Below, in pieces: positions 33,318-44,968 of a DNA stretch of 64,000 bases. The stretch is from Jackrogersella multiformis. Its lineage: Eukaryota; Ascomycota; Sordariomycetes; Xylariales; Hypoxylaceae. The DNA is taken from positions 3,534,001 through 3,598,000 of the forward strand of contig CADCXD010000001.1 of NCBI GenBank assembly GCA_902806575.1, given 5' to 3'. A program made the translations under genes and the position numbers. The notes beneath the pieces were generated by a model. That model was not told the DNA's origin. It was given only the letters and a program-made list of their open reading frames with translations, and ran no database searches. How positions within the stretch are numbered: position 1 is the first letter of the stretch; every line of letters begins with the position of its first letter.

Positions 33318-34828
33318 ATGCCAAAAGCCACGACCCAAACCTCTATCCGCCAGCCTCGGCGCCATAACCCTCTACAAGATGACCTTTTAGCAACTGGGCC
33401 CCTCCGCACAAAAGCCCCGAAGCGAAAATCCCAAGGGGACGATGACGAAGAGCAAGATCATTACATCGACTCCAAGGCTTCCAAGAAGATCTTGCGGATC
33501 GGTCGAGAATTAGCCGACGAGGTAGATACAGCGCCGCCACGACCGCCAAAGGAATCCAATGCGTTTGGGTTCGACTCGCGATTCGGCTCGGATGGCGAAG
33601 ACGACGGGGCGTTTGAGGATGAAGAAGTATGGGGCGACGAAGAAGAGATTGTGGAGGAGATTGAGATCGAACCCGAGGACCTAGACACATTCAACAAGTT
33701 CCTGCCTACCGATGAAGACCCGTTATTGACACATGGCTGGCCAGGGCAAGCCCCCGCGCAGGATCAAGGCCCAGGAACTAATCTCGCCGACTTAATCCTA
33801 GCGAGGATCGCGCAACATGAAGCTGGCCAGGATAGACCACAAGAGCTAGAGCCCGTAGATGACGATTATGAACTATCGCCGAAGGTCGTGGAGGTTTATA
33901 CCAAGTATGTTATACAAATTTGCGACGCACTGCATGGCTCATGCTAACGATGCGTAGGATTGGCTTGATACTATCGAGATACAAATCGGGAAAGCTTCCG
34001 AAGCCTTTCAAGGTGTTACCAACAGTGCCTCACTGGGAGGACATCATCGAGCTCACCAAGCCCGACCAATGGACCCCCAACGCGTGCTACGAGGCCACGA
34101 GGATCTTCGTTTCTAGCAAGCCAATCGTGGTTCGAAGATTTATGGAGATGATCCTTCTCGACCGCGTGCGGGAAGACATCCACGAGACGAAGAAGTTGAA
34201 CGTACACCTGTTCAATGCTCTGAAGAAGGCACTATACAAGCCCGCGGCATGGTTCAAGGGCTTCCTCTTCCCGCTCGTGGAGAGCGGCACCTGCACTCTG
34301 AGGGAAGCTACCATCATCTCCGCCGTCCTGGCCCGGATCTCCGTCCCGGTGCTCCATTCCGGCGCGGCCATCAAAGGGCTGTGCGAAATCGCGGCGCGCG
34401 AAGCGTCCGCGGGAACTGAGGGCGGAGGCGCCACGAACGTATTCATCAAGACCCTTCTAGAGAAGAAGTACGCGCTCCCGTACCAGGTCATCGACTCTCT
34501 CGTCTTCCATTTCCTCCGCTTCCGAAGTGTAGACCCCGCGTCCATCAAGGAGGGCGACGCCATGGACGTCAACAGGGAGCGATCGGCCACGCAGGCTAAG
34601 CTCCCGGTGATCTGGCATCAATGCCTGTTGGCCTTCGCGCAGAGGTATCGAAACGAGATCACCGAGGACCAGAGGGAGGCTCTCTTGGACCTCCTACTGA
34701 CGCACGGACATCACACGATCGGCCCCGAGATCCGAAGGGAGCTGCTAGCTGGACGAGGAAGGGGAGTCGCGGCTGAGCAGTCGGGCCCTGCGTTTGATGG
34801 AGATGACACTATGATAATCGATGGATAA
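33318..34828 (+). CDS. ENP1: Bystin/Enp1, 40S pre-ribosome assembly factor
   Basis: Two exons, 33318-33904 and 33958-34828, encode 485 residues. The N-terminal third is charged and low-complexity with acidic runs (EEEIVEEIEIEPEDLD). The conserved bystin domain starts at the intron junction (about residue 196) with ILSRYKSGKLPKPFKVLP and continues through WTPNACYEATRIF, KKALYKPAAWFKG and LEKKYALPYQVIDSLVFHF. Enp1 is a component of 90S and pre-40S particles needed for 20S pre-rRNA processing and export in nucleolus and cytoplasm. The 53-nt intron uses GTATGT and a GCTAAC branch site close to GCGTAG. It is tail-to-tail with KRR1, another small-subunit assembly factor, 433 bp apart. Confidence 0.96.
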
Positions 34829-35261
34829 CTAACGGCTATGGGATTTATTCAATCGTAGTAGACGTGATACCAATGAAGATATGAACAGGCATATTGGTGG
34901 TGTTTTAGGCGTTCTCTCTCCCTGTTCCGCATGTCTCGTTGAGAATACATTGCGATTTCAATATAAACTGCCGTTTTGACGCACTGTCTGTCTATGGGGC
35001 TAAAATATTTCATGCGCATTGATCGAGTAGTGGAACTGCTACTCTGACCGAATACCTTGACAACTAGGTACTTACAATTGAAGTTAATACGTCTAGTGAA
35101 CGTAGCACAGGGATTAAACTGGAATTGAAGTTCTGCTACATGGCATTCCTGTCAATATCGCGGTGCAGGACTTTTGCTGCGCTTTTAAAATCTGGTGGGT
35201 ATCGTAAAAGTTTTCAAAGAAGACGACGGCCGATATGATACAGAACTCGTTTCTACCAAGA

Positions 35262-36422
35262 CTACTCCTCGCTCTTGGTCTTCCGCTTCTTCTTTTTCCT
35301 CTCCGTGGTGTTTTCTTCAGGCGCGATGAAGTCTTGCTCTCGTTGTCGCTTCTTCTCCTCTTGCTTGACCTTCTGCTGCTCCATCCTCTCTTCCTTCGCG
35401 ATCCTCTTCTTGGCTTCCTTGCCGATGTGGTACTCGCCCGCCTCGATCTGCAGATCCACCTTGCTCTTCTCTTGCGGCGGCGGGAAGGGCGTGTAGTTCT
35501 TCTTGCTCTTGTCTGTGACCTTGTAAGGAACCATTCTCTTGCTAAGACTCCTCTTCTTGTAATTCGGGAGGAAGCGTTCCCAGTTCTCGTTCGCTAGCTC
35601 GGGGTCCTTTGCCAATTCTCGCTTGATCATGAGTTCCTTGATTTGATATATTGGATGGATGTTCGCCATGGTGTCCTGAACTACTCTGCGGACTTCCTTG
35701 AGCCCCTTGTATGGACCCAGGGCGCTGACGGTGTTTCCTTGGACTAGTATATACGTCTGCGTGAGGAGCTCCAGCGCCTTGAGGGTTTGGCCTTCGGGCC
35801 CAAGTATTCTTTGTCGTCGCTTCACGAACTTCTCTTTATTGCGCACCAGATTCCTTATTTTAATTATGTCGCATGCCACATCATCCTGGAGGATCCTCAT
35901 CGCTTGCGGAGCAGGGACGCTACGCGCTAGCAACTTGACGAGGTCGCGAGCCTTAAGTATAGCAGCGGGGTCGAATGTCTTCCTCGTCGTCTTGACTGTC
36001 ATGCATCCTATCATCACATGTGTTAATTATATTCCGGAAGAAGACAGGAGCGGCTGTTTCTCACCTTCGACGAGATCTAGAGTACACGCGATGCCATGTT
36101 GTTGGAGCGCCTTCGTGACAAGAGGCCAGGCCTCCTTGAGGTAGACTTCGCGATACTTAGGGAATAGACTGTAGTAAAATTAGCGATTAGCGATTAGCTG
36201 TTGCGCCGTGTGTCTTGGCTTTTAAGATTCACTTACACAGCGAACGACGATTCTTCCGCAAATGTTCCACCTGCATTATCTGAGGGTTTGAAGGGCTCAA
36301 CCTTCCACTTGTCTAGAACATAAATTTAGTCAGAGACTATGAGAATGCAAAGTATTGAGGTTGAAGTACTAACCTATATCGTCGGTGTCCCATGGTTTCT
36401 CCTTCTTGTACGTGGACGGCAT
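35262..36422 (-). CDS. KRR1: Krr1, KH-domain SSU processome protein
   Basis: Four exons, 36374-36422, 36237-36312, 36065-36168 and 35262-36007, encode 324 residues (yeast Krr1 has 316). The protein begins MPSTYKKEKPWDTDDI, then LFPKYREVYLKEAWP and the junction that restores VEGCMTVKTTRKTFDP. The KH-type region follows, with RRQRILGPEGQTLKALELL and VQGNTVSALGPYKGLKEVR. It ends in a long Lys/Glu-rich tail with a KKKKRKTK-type nuclear localisation run. Krr1 acts in the nucleolar small-subunit processome in 18S rRNA maturation. Splice junctions all land inside conserved sequence with correct phases. It converges on ENP1. Confidence 0.95.
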
Positions 36423-38404
36423 ATTGATGGTGATGGGTGGAGCTGTGGTGTTTGAAGTGTTTTGGTGGAAGTGAATGTTGATTAACGAGTGAATGTAAGG
36501 AACTTTTTTTTCTTAAGATACTAGCCAGTGCCAGTGCTAGTATCGGTAATCGGAACTTTTAAATGGGGCACTAGACCCCTCTAACAGATTTGGTAGCAAC
36601 CTTGGAACCTGAACTGCCTAGGTACCTAGGTACCAATGAAAATTGATTATGTAATACATAGGTAGGTATAGAGTGCAGCTAACTGAAGTTAAATCTACTA
36701 TGTAGAGAAATATCGTACCTACCTCAGGTAGGTAGCCAATTATGTAAAAGTTGGAAGTTTGCTATTATTAGCTATCTACAAACAATGGAATTTCAAGTCA
36801 ACATATTTGGCCTTCTTAGATAGGTATGTGTATGAGTTAGGTACCTAGGTAGATAAGGTAGCTATCTGTTCGTGTTTGCCGTGGCTATCTGGGCCCATGG
36901 GATATATATACTATAAAGCTTCCTTGATAATCATGGTCACACACTCAGATACTACTGCTACTTTATCATTACTTACCTAGGCAAGAGAACCTATAGACTG
37001 CTTTAGCCGCGGATAGGGGATAGGTTTGCTTTCCCCCTTATGATACAGCCTTGTCAATGTTCCGGAATCTGATAATCACGATTCATTATTATTATTAACA
37101 TCATAGGTATGTATCAATAGACCCACAGTCTTATGCATGGCGTTTCGATGGAAGATGCGTTTTATGATATCGAAATCTCAGGGGTAAGCTCACTCCTCGG
37201 CTTATCAGCTCATTCAGCTTGCCTCACCCTAATATTAAATTAGCTTAGTTACCTACCTAGGCAGGTACTTATTACCTAGGTAATATGTGTCAATTGAATA
37301 TTTAATACCTAGGTATCCTCCAAGGCTAGATTAAGTATCCAAGTAGAGGTTATTCTCCATTTAATCCGATCGAAGCCATACTGTCGGAGGTAGGTATGCG
37401 AGATATATAACGCCAATCGTACCTAAATTTCCCAAATCTCGTGAGGCGATTCTTAAAGATCAAAGAATTACTTACATATACTAACCTGATTTGTCTAAAC
37501 TGAACAGATCAACCTGAACAGATCAACAATCAAGACGAACATCCAACCCTATCCTAAGTACCGTGTAGGGCTGTGCTAACTAGGTACTTAGGTACCTAGG
37601 CAGGTACCTAGGTCCTAGGTAGATACCTCGGCAGGTACCTAATGATAATCTCCCATCACACTCCGCGGACAAGGGGGAACCAACCAATTGCGGTTCATAT
37701 GAGATTAAGTACAACTGTCCCGTCGCCAAGAAAATAGGATCGAATATATGTATGTAAACGTAAGGAAAATAAAAAGCATGCAGGGAAGATTATGTACCTA
37801 CCCAGCTAATATCTATGGTCTTGTACTTCGAACTTTTCTGAGAGGTACCTATATTGGTAAGATGACAATAGGTAATATGTAATATTTTTTCTACAATTTT
37901 TACGTGTCTGTCCTACATCTTTATTGTTCAGGGGATTTCCAATTCTAATTCTTCCGCGCCGCGTGCCATCCTACATACCTACTACCTACCTCCCAATACT
38001 TTCTATTTCGTCCAATTCGTTCTTCTTTGCGTGACTGACTGCTCAACGTTACCTACATACGGGACAAATTTCACGACTTGTTGCAATCTTGAAGTGTTTA
38101 TTCTACTACTCCACTATCTAATTACCAATCGGCGTACTTTGATTGACGGTTCATGGTTCTACGTTCAGTGGCTACTCGAAAGCAAATCTACTTCAGTACA
38201 TAATTACACATTGTTCTTCCTCCAAATCGCCAACCCGAAGTCTCTCTTCTATATATACTACCGGATCATTGGCGATCTAGGTGTAACTTTCTTGTTACTC
38301 CTACCGACTAATACCCACCCTCGATTTCCTCCCACGATCGTTAGTCCCGAGTCCTCTCGGGACCTTGAAATATATTCAACACGGCGTCCTCTATAGTAGC
38401 ATCG
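36423..38404. promoter_or_regulatory. Palindrome-dense spacer upstream of KRR1 and the GATA gene
   Basis: No gene. This ~2-kb stretch is packed with TACCTAGGTA/GGTACC palindromes, near 36617, 36840, 36975, 37254, 37273, 37307, 37585-37640 and others, in AT-rich sequence. It contains the promoter of KRR1 and presumably the distal promoter of the areB-like gene. The reading frame at 38031-38396 lacks coding features and is probably 5' leader. Confidence 0.55.
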
Positions 38405-38494
38405 TTGCAGGTAGACAGCAGCAATCTGCCACCAATCACCTCCCCGATCCCGACACGTACAGCATCACCGGCGCTACCGCCCATTCGATCAGTC

Positions 38495-39162
38495 ATGGAG
38501 GAAGGCACAGCGCCGTTACCGGTAACGCTTGAACCGATATCACGCCCGAGTTCGACTTCTTCGGTGACAGCATCGGTAGCTCAACTACCTGGGGTCTCGA
38601 TGCTGGCAGCTGTGAGTTCAGCAACTAGTTCGCCGCAATTAAAGTGAGTTTGTATCCAAGAAAGCACAGGCAATCTAAGCACACTATGTGGAACTATTTG
38701 AGAGGAAGAAAATAAGTCTCGTGGTGATGGGATTCGATGCCTTAGGATAACTTGCGACTTCCCCATGCACTTTGCCAAGAAGACGATAAACCTAAGGTAT
38801 CAAGAGTTCGGGTGTATACTTGGAAACAGCGTTACAAGCGTAACATCCATTTTGAGAATAAGGAAAGAAAAGGGACAGGACGTGCCTGCTAAAAGCACGA
38901 GTCTGAAATCCCACCTTGCATCCGAACATTGAAGTACCTAAAAGTGAAAAGTGAAAAGTCACGAATCCACTTACGCTTTTCAACACGCTCAACACGCTCA
39001 CCTTGAAATCACTCACCATCCCAATCCTTGATCAAGATACATGATATCAGAATTTAACTAACTAACGTTGTCAATAATATGTTTAGGCCAACAAATCCAG
39101 CGCCCCCTATGAATATGGGGTCTTCGCCTGCGGCGCATGCGCCAATGGCATCAGGAAACTTG
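38495..39162 (+). CDS. areB: Upstream coding exons of the areB-like GATA gene
   Basis: Two joined exons, (38405 or earlier)-38643 and 39087-39162, encode a Ser/Pro/Ala-rich segment. It includes MEEGTAPLPVTLEPISRP, and then SSPQLK spliced onto PTNPAPPMNMG. Its composition matches what I know of the N-terminus of AreB-type GATA factors. The ATG at 38495 is the first in-frame methionine. The frame continues upstream to about 38405 and may be preceded by another exon ending TTGCAG. From 39163 (GTAAGT donor) I could not find an ordinary acceptor that joins to the zinc-finger exon in frame. An acceptor at 39220 would instead add a short tail and stop (about 39280). The upstream part therefore belongs either to a long isoform or to a separate short product. 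Confidence 0.5.
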
Positions 39163-39705
39163 GTAAGTTATCAATGATTTCTTTCTTTAAATTTCTATTA
39201 TACGATATATTTCTTATAGCTGTATGAAAATTACCTCGACATTCTATTAAGCCCCGTGTTACATACTCTTGTTAAATGAAAAGAATGGTGAGCATTCCAT
39301 TGTGTGGACTGTTGATCGAGGTTTATCAATCGGGGGATAATTGAAGTTATCTAGGTACCTAGGTACCGACATGGATGGAAGGTGGAAATTTTTCTCCTCA
39401 TTCAATTCGTGCATACCTACCTAGGTACCTAGGTAGACTTTGGGAAATCGCTGGCACCCCGGCACAGACAAGGTCCGTGCAAAACTCTGATTGGTTGCAA
39501 CCTTATCAGTCTCCACTTTCTGGAAATTCTTCAATCTTCCCGTTTATCAATTCTATCAATTCTATTCCGTATCTACACTATCTGTCTATCAACTTATCCT
39601 TTCCCTATCGATATCTCTCTCCCATCTCCCATCACCGATATTCTACCCACTGGTACACTATTCATTCCTCCATCTGAAAGCCGCCCCCCCTAACTCGAGA
39701 TCAAA

Positions 39706-40702
39706 ATGATGGCCTCACACCCCACAGCAGCTGCGGCCGCTAACAATGAATCTCCTTCCACACAGCCGACCTGCCAGAACTGTGGTACTTCTACGACTCC
39801 CCTATGGCGTCGCGACGAGACCGGCTCCGTCCTGTGCAACGCCTGCGGCCTCTTCTTGAAGCTACACGGCCGTCCGCGCCCGATATCATTGAAGACCGAT
39901 GTTATCAAGAGCCGAAATCGCGTCAAGACAATGCGCCCGGACATGCAAGTCAAGAAAAAGGTAAGCAACATACATACTCCTTTCAAGCCCCGCTCGTCGT
40001 CATGGTGCTCATACCTTTGTGCAGCAAAGCCTACCTGCTACCAACGGCAACGGTTTTCAGAACCACGATAATGCAACCGCTGCAGCCCTTGCCGCTGTTC
40101 GCGCGAGTCAACAGAAGGCGACAAACGGCCATGGTCATGGTACAGACTCGCCCGTGTCGCGCACTGCGACTCCGTCTTTATATGATCCACATCTGACTGC
40201 CTTCCAAGCTATGGATCATTTCCAATCTGACGGTTTACCTCAATACCCGCTCCCTGGCGGCTCTCCTGGGCACCAGTCTCCCATGAATGGCGACCAGCAA
40301 CAGATGGAGGTCCCCCAGACTCACGAGCAACTCATTGCCGCCAACTCAAGCTTGAAGACACGCGTCAGTGAATTAGAGCTCGTCAACGAGCTGTACAGAG
40401 GCCGGCTGCAGCAGTTGGAACAAGATATGCAGAACGCCGATAACTACCGTCATTCTGCCGAGAACTCAGCCAAGGAAGCTGCCACGGAACGAATGCAACG
40501 CGAAGAGATCCAGCGACAACTTGAGGATAGCCACAGGCGAGAGAACATCCTTAAGAGGCGACTCGATGAGATGGAACAGGAGAACCAGGACCTGAAGAAC
40601 AAGATAGAAGATTCCGAGTCCGAACGTGCTGCGAAGAGGCCAAAACTTGACGACACGAAAGTTGAAGAGACGGAGGTACCAACGCCGCAATCTGCATCTT
40701 GA
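39706..40702 (+). CDS. areB: GATA-type zinc-finger transcription factor, AreB/NreB-like
   Basis: Exons 39706-39960 and 40025-40702 encode 310 residues from the ATG at 39706. A single class IVb GATA finger is near the N-terminus (CQNCGTSTTPLWRRDE, then CNACGLFLKLHG), followed by the basic RPRPISLKTDVIKSRNR. The second exon has a Ser/Pro/Gln linker and then a long coiled coil from about residue 185 to 290, rich in Glu, Gln, Arg and Leu. One finger plus a C-terminal coiled coil is the AreB/Gzf3/Dal80 arrangement. These factors oppose AreA-type activation of nitrogen-catabolic genes and dimerise through the coiled coil. An in-frame stop (TAA at 39691-39693) separates this exon from sequence upstream, so this isoform probably starts from an internal promoter. 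The intron is 64 nt (GTAAGC...GTGCAG). Confidence 0.9.
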
Positions 40703-41513
40703 GAAGCGGTACCGGCCTTTCTTTCTATCTGCGTATCGATGATACCTTTCGGCAATCCGTCCTTTCCTTGCCTGTAACACTATTTAGTCACGATTTCCCT
40801 TATGTCTGTTTGCTCTTTCTTTGTTCGGAATGCCTAGGGGGAGGAGGAAGCAGAGGCATTTTGGGCTCGGACAGGTCCATGACTTCTTTAATCATTAGTT
40901 GATGCGGGATGATAAACTTGTCGCGGTGGCCCATCGGATTGGCACGGTCAAAATCGTGAGCAGTGTTGCGAAGTGGTTTAAGTCCATCACGATGAAACGG
41001 CTTGGTCTTCATGGCTATCAACTCTGCGGTAGCCTGCCGGGAGGAACGGGGAGGGGAACGTGAAAGGAGTTTTACGGAGTCACCAAATATGCCGGTTCAC
41101 CACCCACCGGCTAATGGACAATAAAAGTTGATTTGCATTCTTAATATTGATACCAGAGACCTTCCTAGATTATAATTCCCAGGGTTCTATCTATGCGAAG
41201 AATATCGCCACGTAAAATATCCTAAATATTTGAACTTAAATAAATATGTACCCTCAAGATAGGTTCTGTTATTATAGTAGTTCTTTGGCACCTGGGAATG
41301 CCTGGCTTGGCCTTCATATCACCAAGAGATCCTAAGAGTGGCCAGGTACTAGCTTTCTAGCAGGATATAAAGTAATTCGTATATTCGTGATAAATCCAAC
41401 ATGAGTGATGAGGCTATATATATATTCGTCGTGCCGTTTTGTATTGTACTCTCAAGGTGGAAGTCTACGGCAGGTAACATTCCACTCTAATGCTTCCCTA
41501 TGTCCCTATGACC
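40703..41513. other. Convergent intergenic region, no gene seen
   Basis: 3' flank of the GATA gene and of the small membrane protein gene. Short frames on both strands show no recognisable domain. Confidence 0.55.
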
Positions 41514-41915
41514 CTATGTATTGTCACTCGGTCCACTTTCCTTTTCTTCCCTCTCTTCCTTTTTCGATTTGTTAAGTCCCATCAGCCCGCCGATGACAAC
41601 TCCCGGCTTTGGGACAGGGCACTCTCTTTCTTTCCTCGCTCTCGTGGCGTCGCCGGGTGCCTCGGCAGCGATCTTCTCGAAGTCTTCGCTGGGACTCTCG
41701 AATTGGGCGATGCCGTCCTTGACCTCGGCCGGGTCGGGGTTCCTCCGCCTCCGCCGCCTGGTGCCGTCTGCAGCCGTTCCCGAGTCGGCATATTTTACGC
41801 GCGGCGCGGGACACGGGAGGATATGTGGGAGGGCCACTACGAAGAAGCTCGCGGCTACGGTCGTGGCGAAGAGCGAGGATGTCATCCGCGACCGCGGGTG
41901 TAGGTGCGGTGGCAT
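41514..41915 (-). CDS. Small fungal protein with one TM segment and an Arg run
   Basis: An intronless 133-residue frame. Residues about 12-32 form one hydrophobic segment (SSLFATTVAASFFVVALPHI) followed by LPCPAPRVKYAD, then a six-arginine run near 53-58, an acidic middle (FESPSEDFEKIAAEA), and a conserved-looking CPVPKPGVVIGGLMG near the end. I recall similar small proteins in other filamentous ascomycetes but no function. An N-terminal hydrophobic anchor with flanking positive charges would suit a mitochondrial inner-membrane or ER protein; that is inference. The ATG at 41915 is used; a methionine at residue 11 (MTSS) is an alternative start just before the hydrophobic segment. It diverges from the PP4 gene. 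Confidence 0.75.
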   Translation of the reverse strand: MPPHLHPRSRMTSSLFATTVAASFFVVALPHILPCPAPRVKYADSGTAADGTRRRRRRNPDPAEVKDGIAQFESPSEDFEKIAAEAPGDATRARKERECPVPKPGVVIGGLMGLNKSKKEEREEKESGPSDNT

Positions 41916-42817
41916 GATGCACGCACAGCGGAGAGTGGTTCGTTGGAAAGCTGCATGGAAATTGAGGTGTTAGTTAATTCGGCTTCGGAATTACCAATTG
42001 GCATAGTCATGCGAGACTCATACCTATAATATCCCCCTGTGTATCCGCGGCATGGCGATTAGAAGTTATGAGGAGAGTGAGAGTACGAATGTTGCTCTTG
42101 AATCGTTACCTAGGTCCTAGGTAGTATTTATCTAATGTACCGCATGAGGTGCTCACGATATTTTGGAGAATACCAAATCCAATTGACCTGATTTGACGCT
42201 TTTCCTCAGCCGAGGATCTTCCAGATATGTGGGACGGCGGAACTGTCCGACTATGTACTTGAGTACCTAGGTACACCTACTTTGTGCATATGTCATATGT
42301 ACCTTATAAAGTCACTTTTAAGCCCCATACGCTCGGACCACATGTGCACAGATATTAACAACAAGCTTAGCAAGGTTCCAAGGTTAGGGACGGTCCAAAC
42401 AAGGGGGGAAGCTGCAGAGACTAACTGCCAGACCCACTAAAGTCGATCAGTTAAAAGTTAAAAGTTCTAGTACCTATTAGTTCCAATTCGCGCCCGGTGG
42501 TCATTTTTCTAATTTTGGACGGCAATTGTCACATCCCGCGCACGCGACGAACCATCTATCGCCAACCCTCATCGGATATCGGATGACAGACATTATCAAC
42601 TCATTTGATCATTTTGATTCAATAACCTAATCTGAGATTTGTTATTTGTTATTTGTTAATGCAGGTGATATGTTATGAAATCAACTATCCGAACCTTGAG
42701 ATCAATCCCAGGCTCGGCGCTAAGGCTCAACAACAGCTTCAGTCTGTCTGCACCTTAGCCTTAGCCTTAGCCTTTCTCAATACCTATTCCCTACCTAGGT
42801 ATTCTTAACTCTCAGCT
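41916..42817. promoter_or_regulatory. Divergent spacer between small-TM gene and PP4 gene
   Basis: 902 bp between two start codons. Palindromes of the CCTAGGTA type lie near 42110, 42265 and 42793. No gene seen. Confidence 0.5.
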
Positions 42818-44294
42818 ATGAGCGACCTGGACAAGTATGTCTTCCTCTAGAGTATACGCAGGACGCGGCGCAATGGGTTTGCTGACACTGCATATATAGG
42901 GCGATTGCTCAACTCCGAGCATGTCGTCCAATACCCGAGCCACAAGTGAGAGAGCTTTGCCACAAGGCGAGAGAGCTCTTGATCGAGGAGGGCAACGTCG
43001 TCACAGTCACAGCTCCCGTAACAGTATGTCGCCGTATCACGACAATCATGCCGGAACAAAGTCATTCTCTAACAGGTGCGCGCAGATATGTGGTGACATC
43101 CACGGCCAGTTCCACGATTTGATGGAACTCTTTCGGGTTGGAGGCGATCCGCCGGACACTAACTACCTCTTCATGGGTACGATAATTCCTAGTGCATTGC
43201 ATTATCCATTTGCTATGAGAACACATTCTACGAGAAGGAACACATTGCTAATCAAGTCTCTTTATGTAGGCGACTTCGTCGACCGTGGTTTCTACTCGCT
43301 GGAGTCCTTCCTCTTGCTCCTGTGCCTGAAAGTCCGCTATCCCGACCGCATGACCCTTATTAGAGGTAATCACGAATCCCGCCAAATAACAACAGTATAC
43401 GGTTTCTACGACGAGTGTCTACGAAAATATGGGAGCGCGAATGTGTGGCGATACTGTTGCGACGTCTTCGACTACCTTGCCCTCGGAGCTATAGTCCTCA
43501 ATGCATCGAATACCCTGTCGCCTCCTAATGATATGACACCGAGCATAGAGTACACCGAGCAAGATATCGAGATTGAAGTGTGTAATGCGGACGGCGACAT
43601 CATGAGTCGTTTTATGAGACAGAGCTCTGACCAGTCAACAACCCGTGAGCGGAAGAGTCCTAACGGAACCCAAGCCAAGACGGGCCCCCCCGGATCGGGC
43701 GCGTCAGGTGCCAGTGGAGGCACAATCGGAAATCCGACGGGAGCGGTACTATGCGTACATGGTGGTCTATCGCCTCTTATCGACACGGTGGATAAGATCC
43801 GCCTATTGGATCGCAAGCAGGAAGTCCCCCATGAAGGTGCCATGTGCGACCTGTTATGGTCTGACCCGGACGAGATCGACGGCTGGGGTTTGTCACCGCG
43901 CGGTGCAGGCTTCCTCTTCGGCGCGGATATTGTCAAGGTCTTCAACCACAAGAACGACCTTTCGCTCATTGCGCGCGCTCATCAACTTGTGATGGAAGGT
44001 TTTAAGGAAATGTTCGATGCAAGTATCGTCACCGTCTGGTCGGCGCCTAACTACTGTTACCGATGCGGCAACGTGGCAGCCGTGTTAGAGCTCTCCGAGG
44101 ACCCCACCGGAGAAAGCTTCTTTGCGCGCAGCAATGGCGATGTGGGCCGGAGCAACGGCGTCGAGGGTGTCATGATGGAGAGCGAGAAGAGGTTGAAGAG
44201 CGGCCCGGCGAGAAGATACCGCGTGTTTCAGGCAGCACCGCAGGATTCTAGGGGCATGCCTGCTAAGAAGCCAGTGGCTGACTATTTCCTATAA
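42818..44294 (+). CDS. PPH3: PP4-type protein phosphatase catalytic subunit with insertions
   Basis: Four exons, 42818-42834, 42900-43023, 43086-43176 and 43270-44294, give 418 residues, against about 307 for human PP4c. The PPP signature motifs are intact: GDIHGQ, GDFVDRG, RGNHESR, HGGLSP and SAPNYCYRCGN. The protein starts MSDLDKAIAQLR and ends KKPVADYFL, which is the PP4 C-terminus rather than the TPDYFL of PP2A. About 82 extra residues (roughly 153-235) sit between the DYLALGAIV strand and LCVHGGLSP, and about 30 more precede the FQAAPQ tail. Both are Ser/Gly/Arg-rich and probably exposed loops. PP4 dephosphorylates DNA-damage checkpoint targets such as gamma-H2A, with regulatory partners. 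The first coding exon is 17 nt. The inserted segments have no intron signals. Confidence 0.92.
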
Positions 44295-44968
44295 CTAGGA
44301 AGCATTCCTAGCACGAGGGCGGCATTGTATAAAATGAGCAAATTCAGGTGGTTATCTACAGTGTTTTGCTGCCTTCCATGGTATGATACCTGATGGAGTT
44401 CCCCGGATAGGGGACAGAGAAACGGATGGTTGTTTGTTGGCTTCTTTGTATTCCGAAATGCATGCATGACTAGGTTACGTTTGGTTCTCCCTAGAGAGGA
44501 TAGCTGCAAAGACACATCATAGCTAAATGAGGATCATGTTCCTATTACCCCTTCCCGCTATAGTTCACTACGGTGGGCGAGGGGAGAAGCACCGAAAATT
44601 GGAATGTTTAGGAAACGCCGAGATTTGTATTCATCAACAAGACAAAGGGAATATAAAAGCTTCTACTAAGTAGATGTAAGTGCCCTCCCCCCATGCACTG
44701 GATGTTGCTCCTACTCGCCCCCTTATCACCTACAATTCTACCAAGAAACAATCTCTTTCTGATAATATAAAATTCATTTAACTCCATACCTTCTTCTACT
44801 TCCTCTCGTATTGCATTTCTGGTTTCTTTTTTTTAGTTTCTCACTTGCATAAGCGGATAGATGCCCAAGTAATTCACTATCCCTTACCCCTTTCCCGCCC
44901 AAACCATCTCCTCAACCCCTAACCGCAACCGCCACCTGTCTATCCGGCGTCAAGGAAATCCGACGCAC
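44295..44968. other. Convergent intergenic region, no gene seen
   Basis: 3' flanks of the PP4 gene and of the giant gene. Pyrimidine-rich on the + strand from about 44690 to 44940. No coding evidence. Confidence 0.6.

Noticed and set aside
38031..38396. 121-codon plus-strand frame before the areB-like gene
   Set aside because: Composition is not protein-like and no domain is visible; it is more likely 5' leader or promoter sequence.
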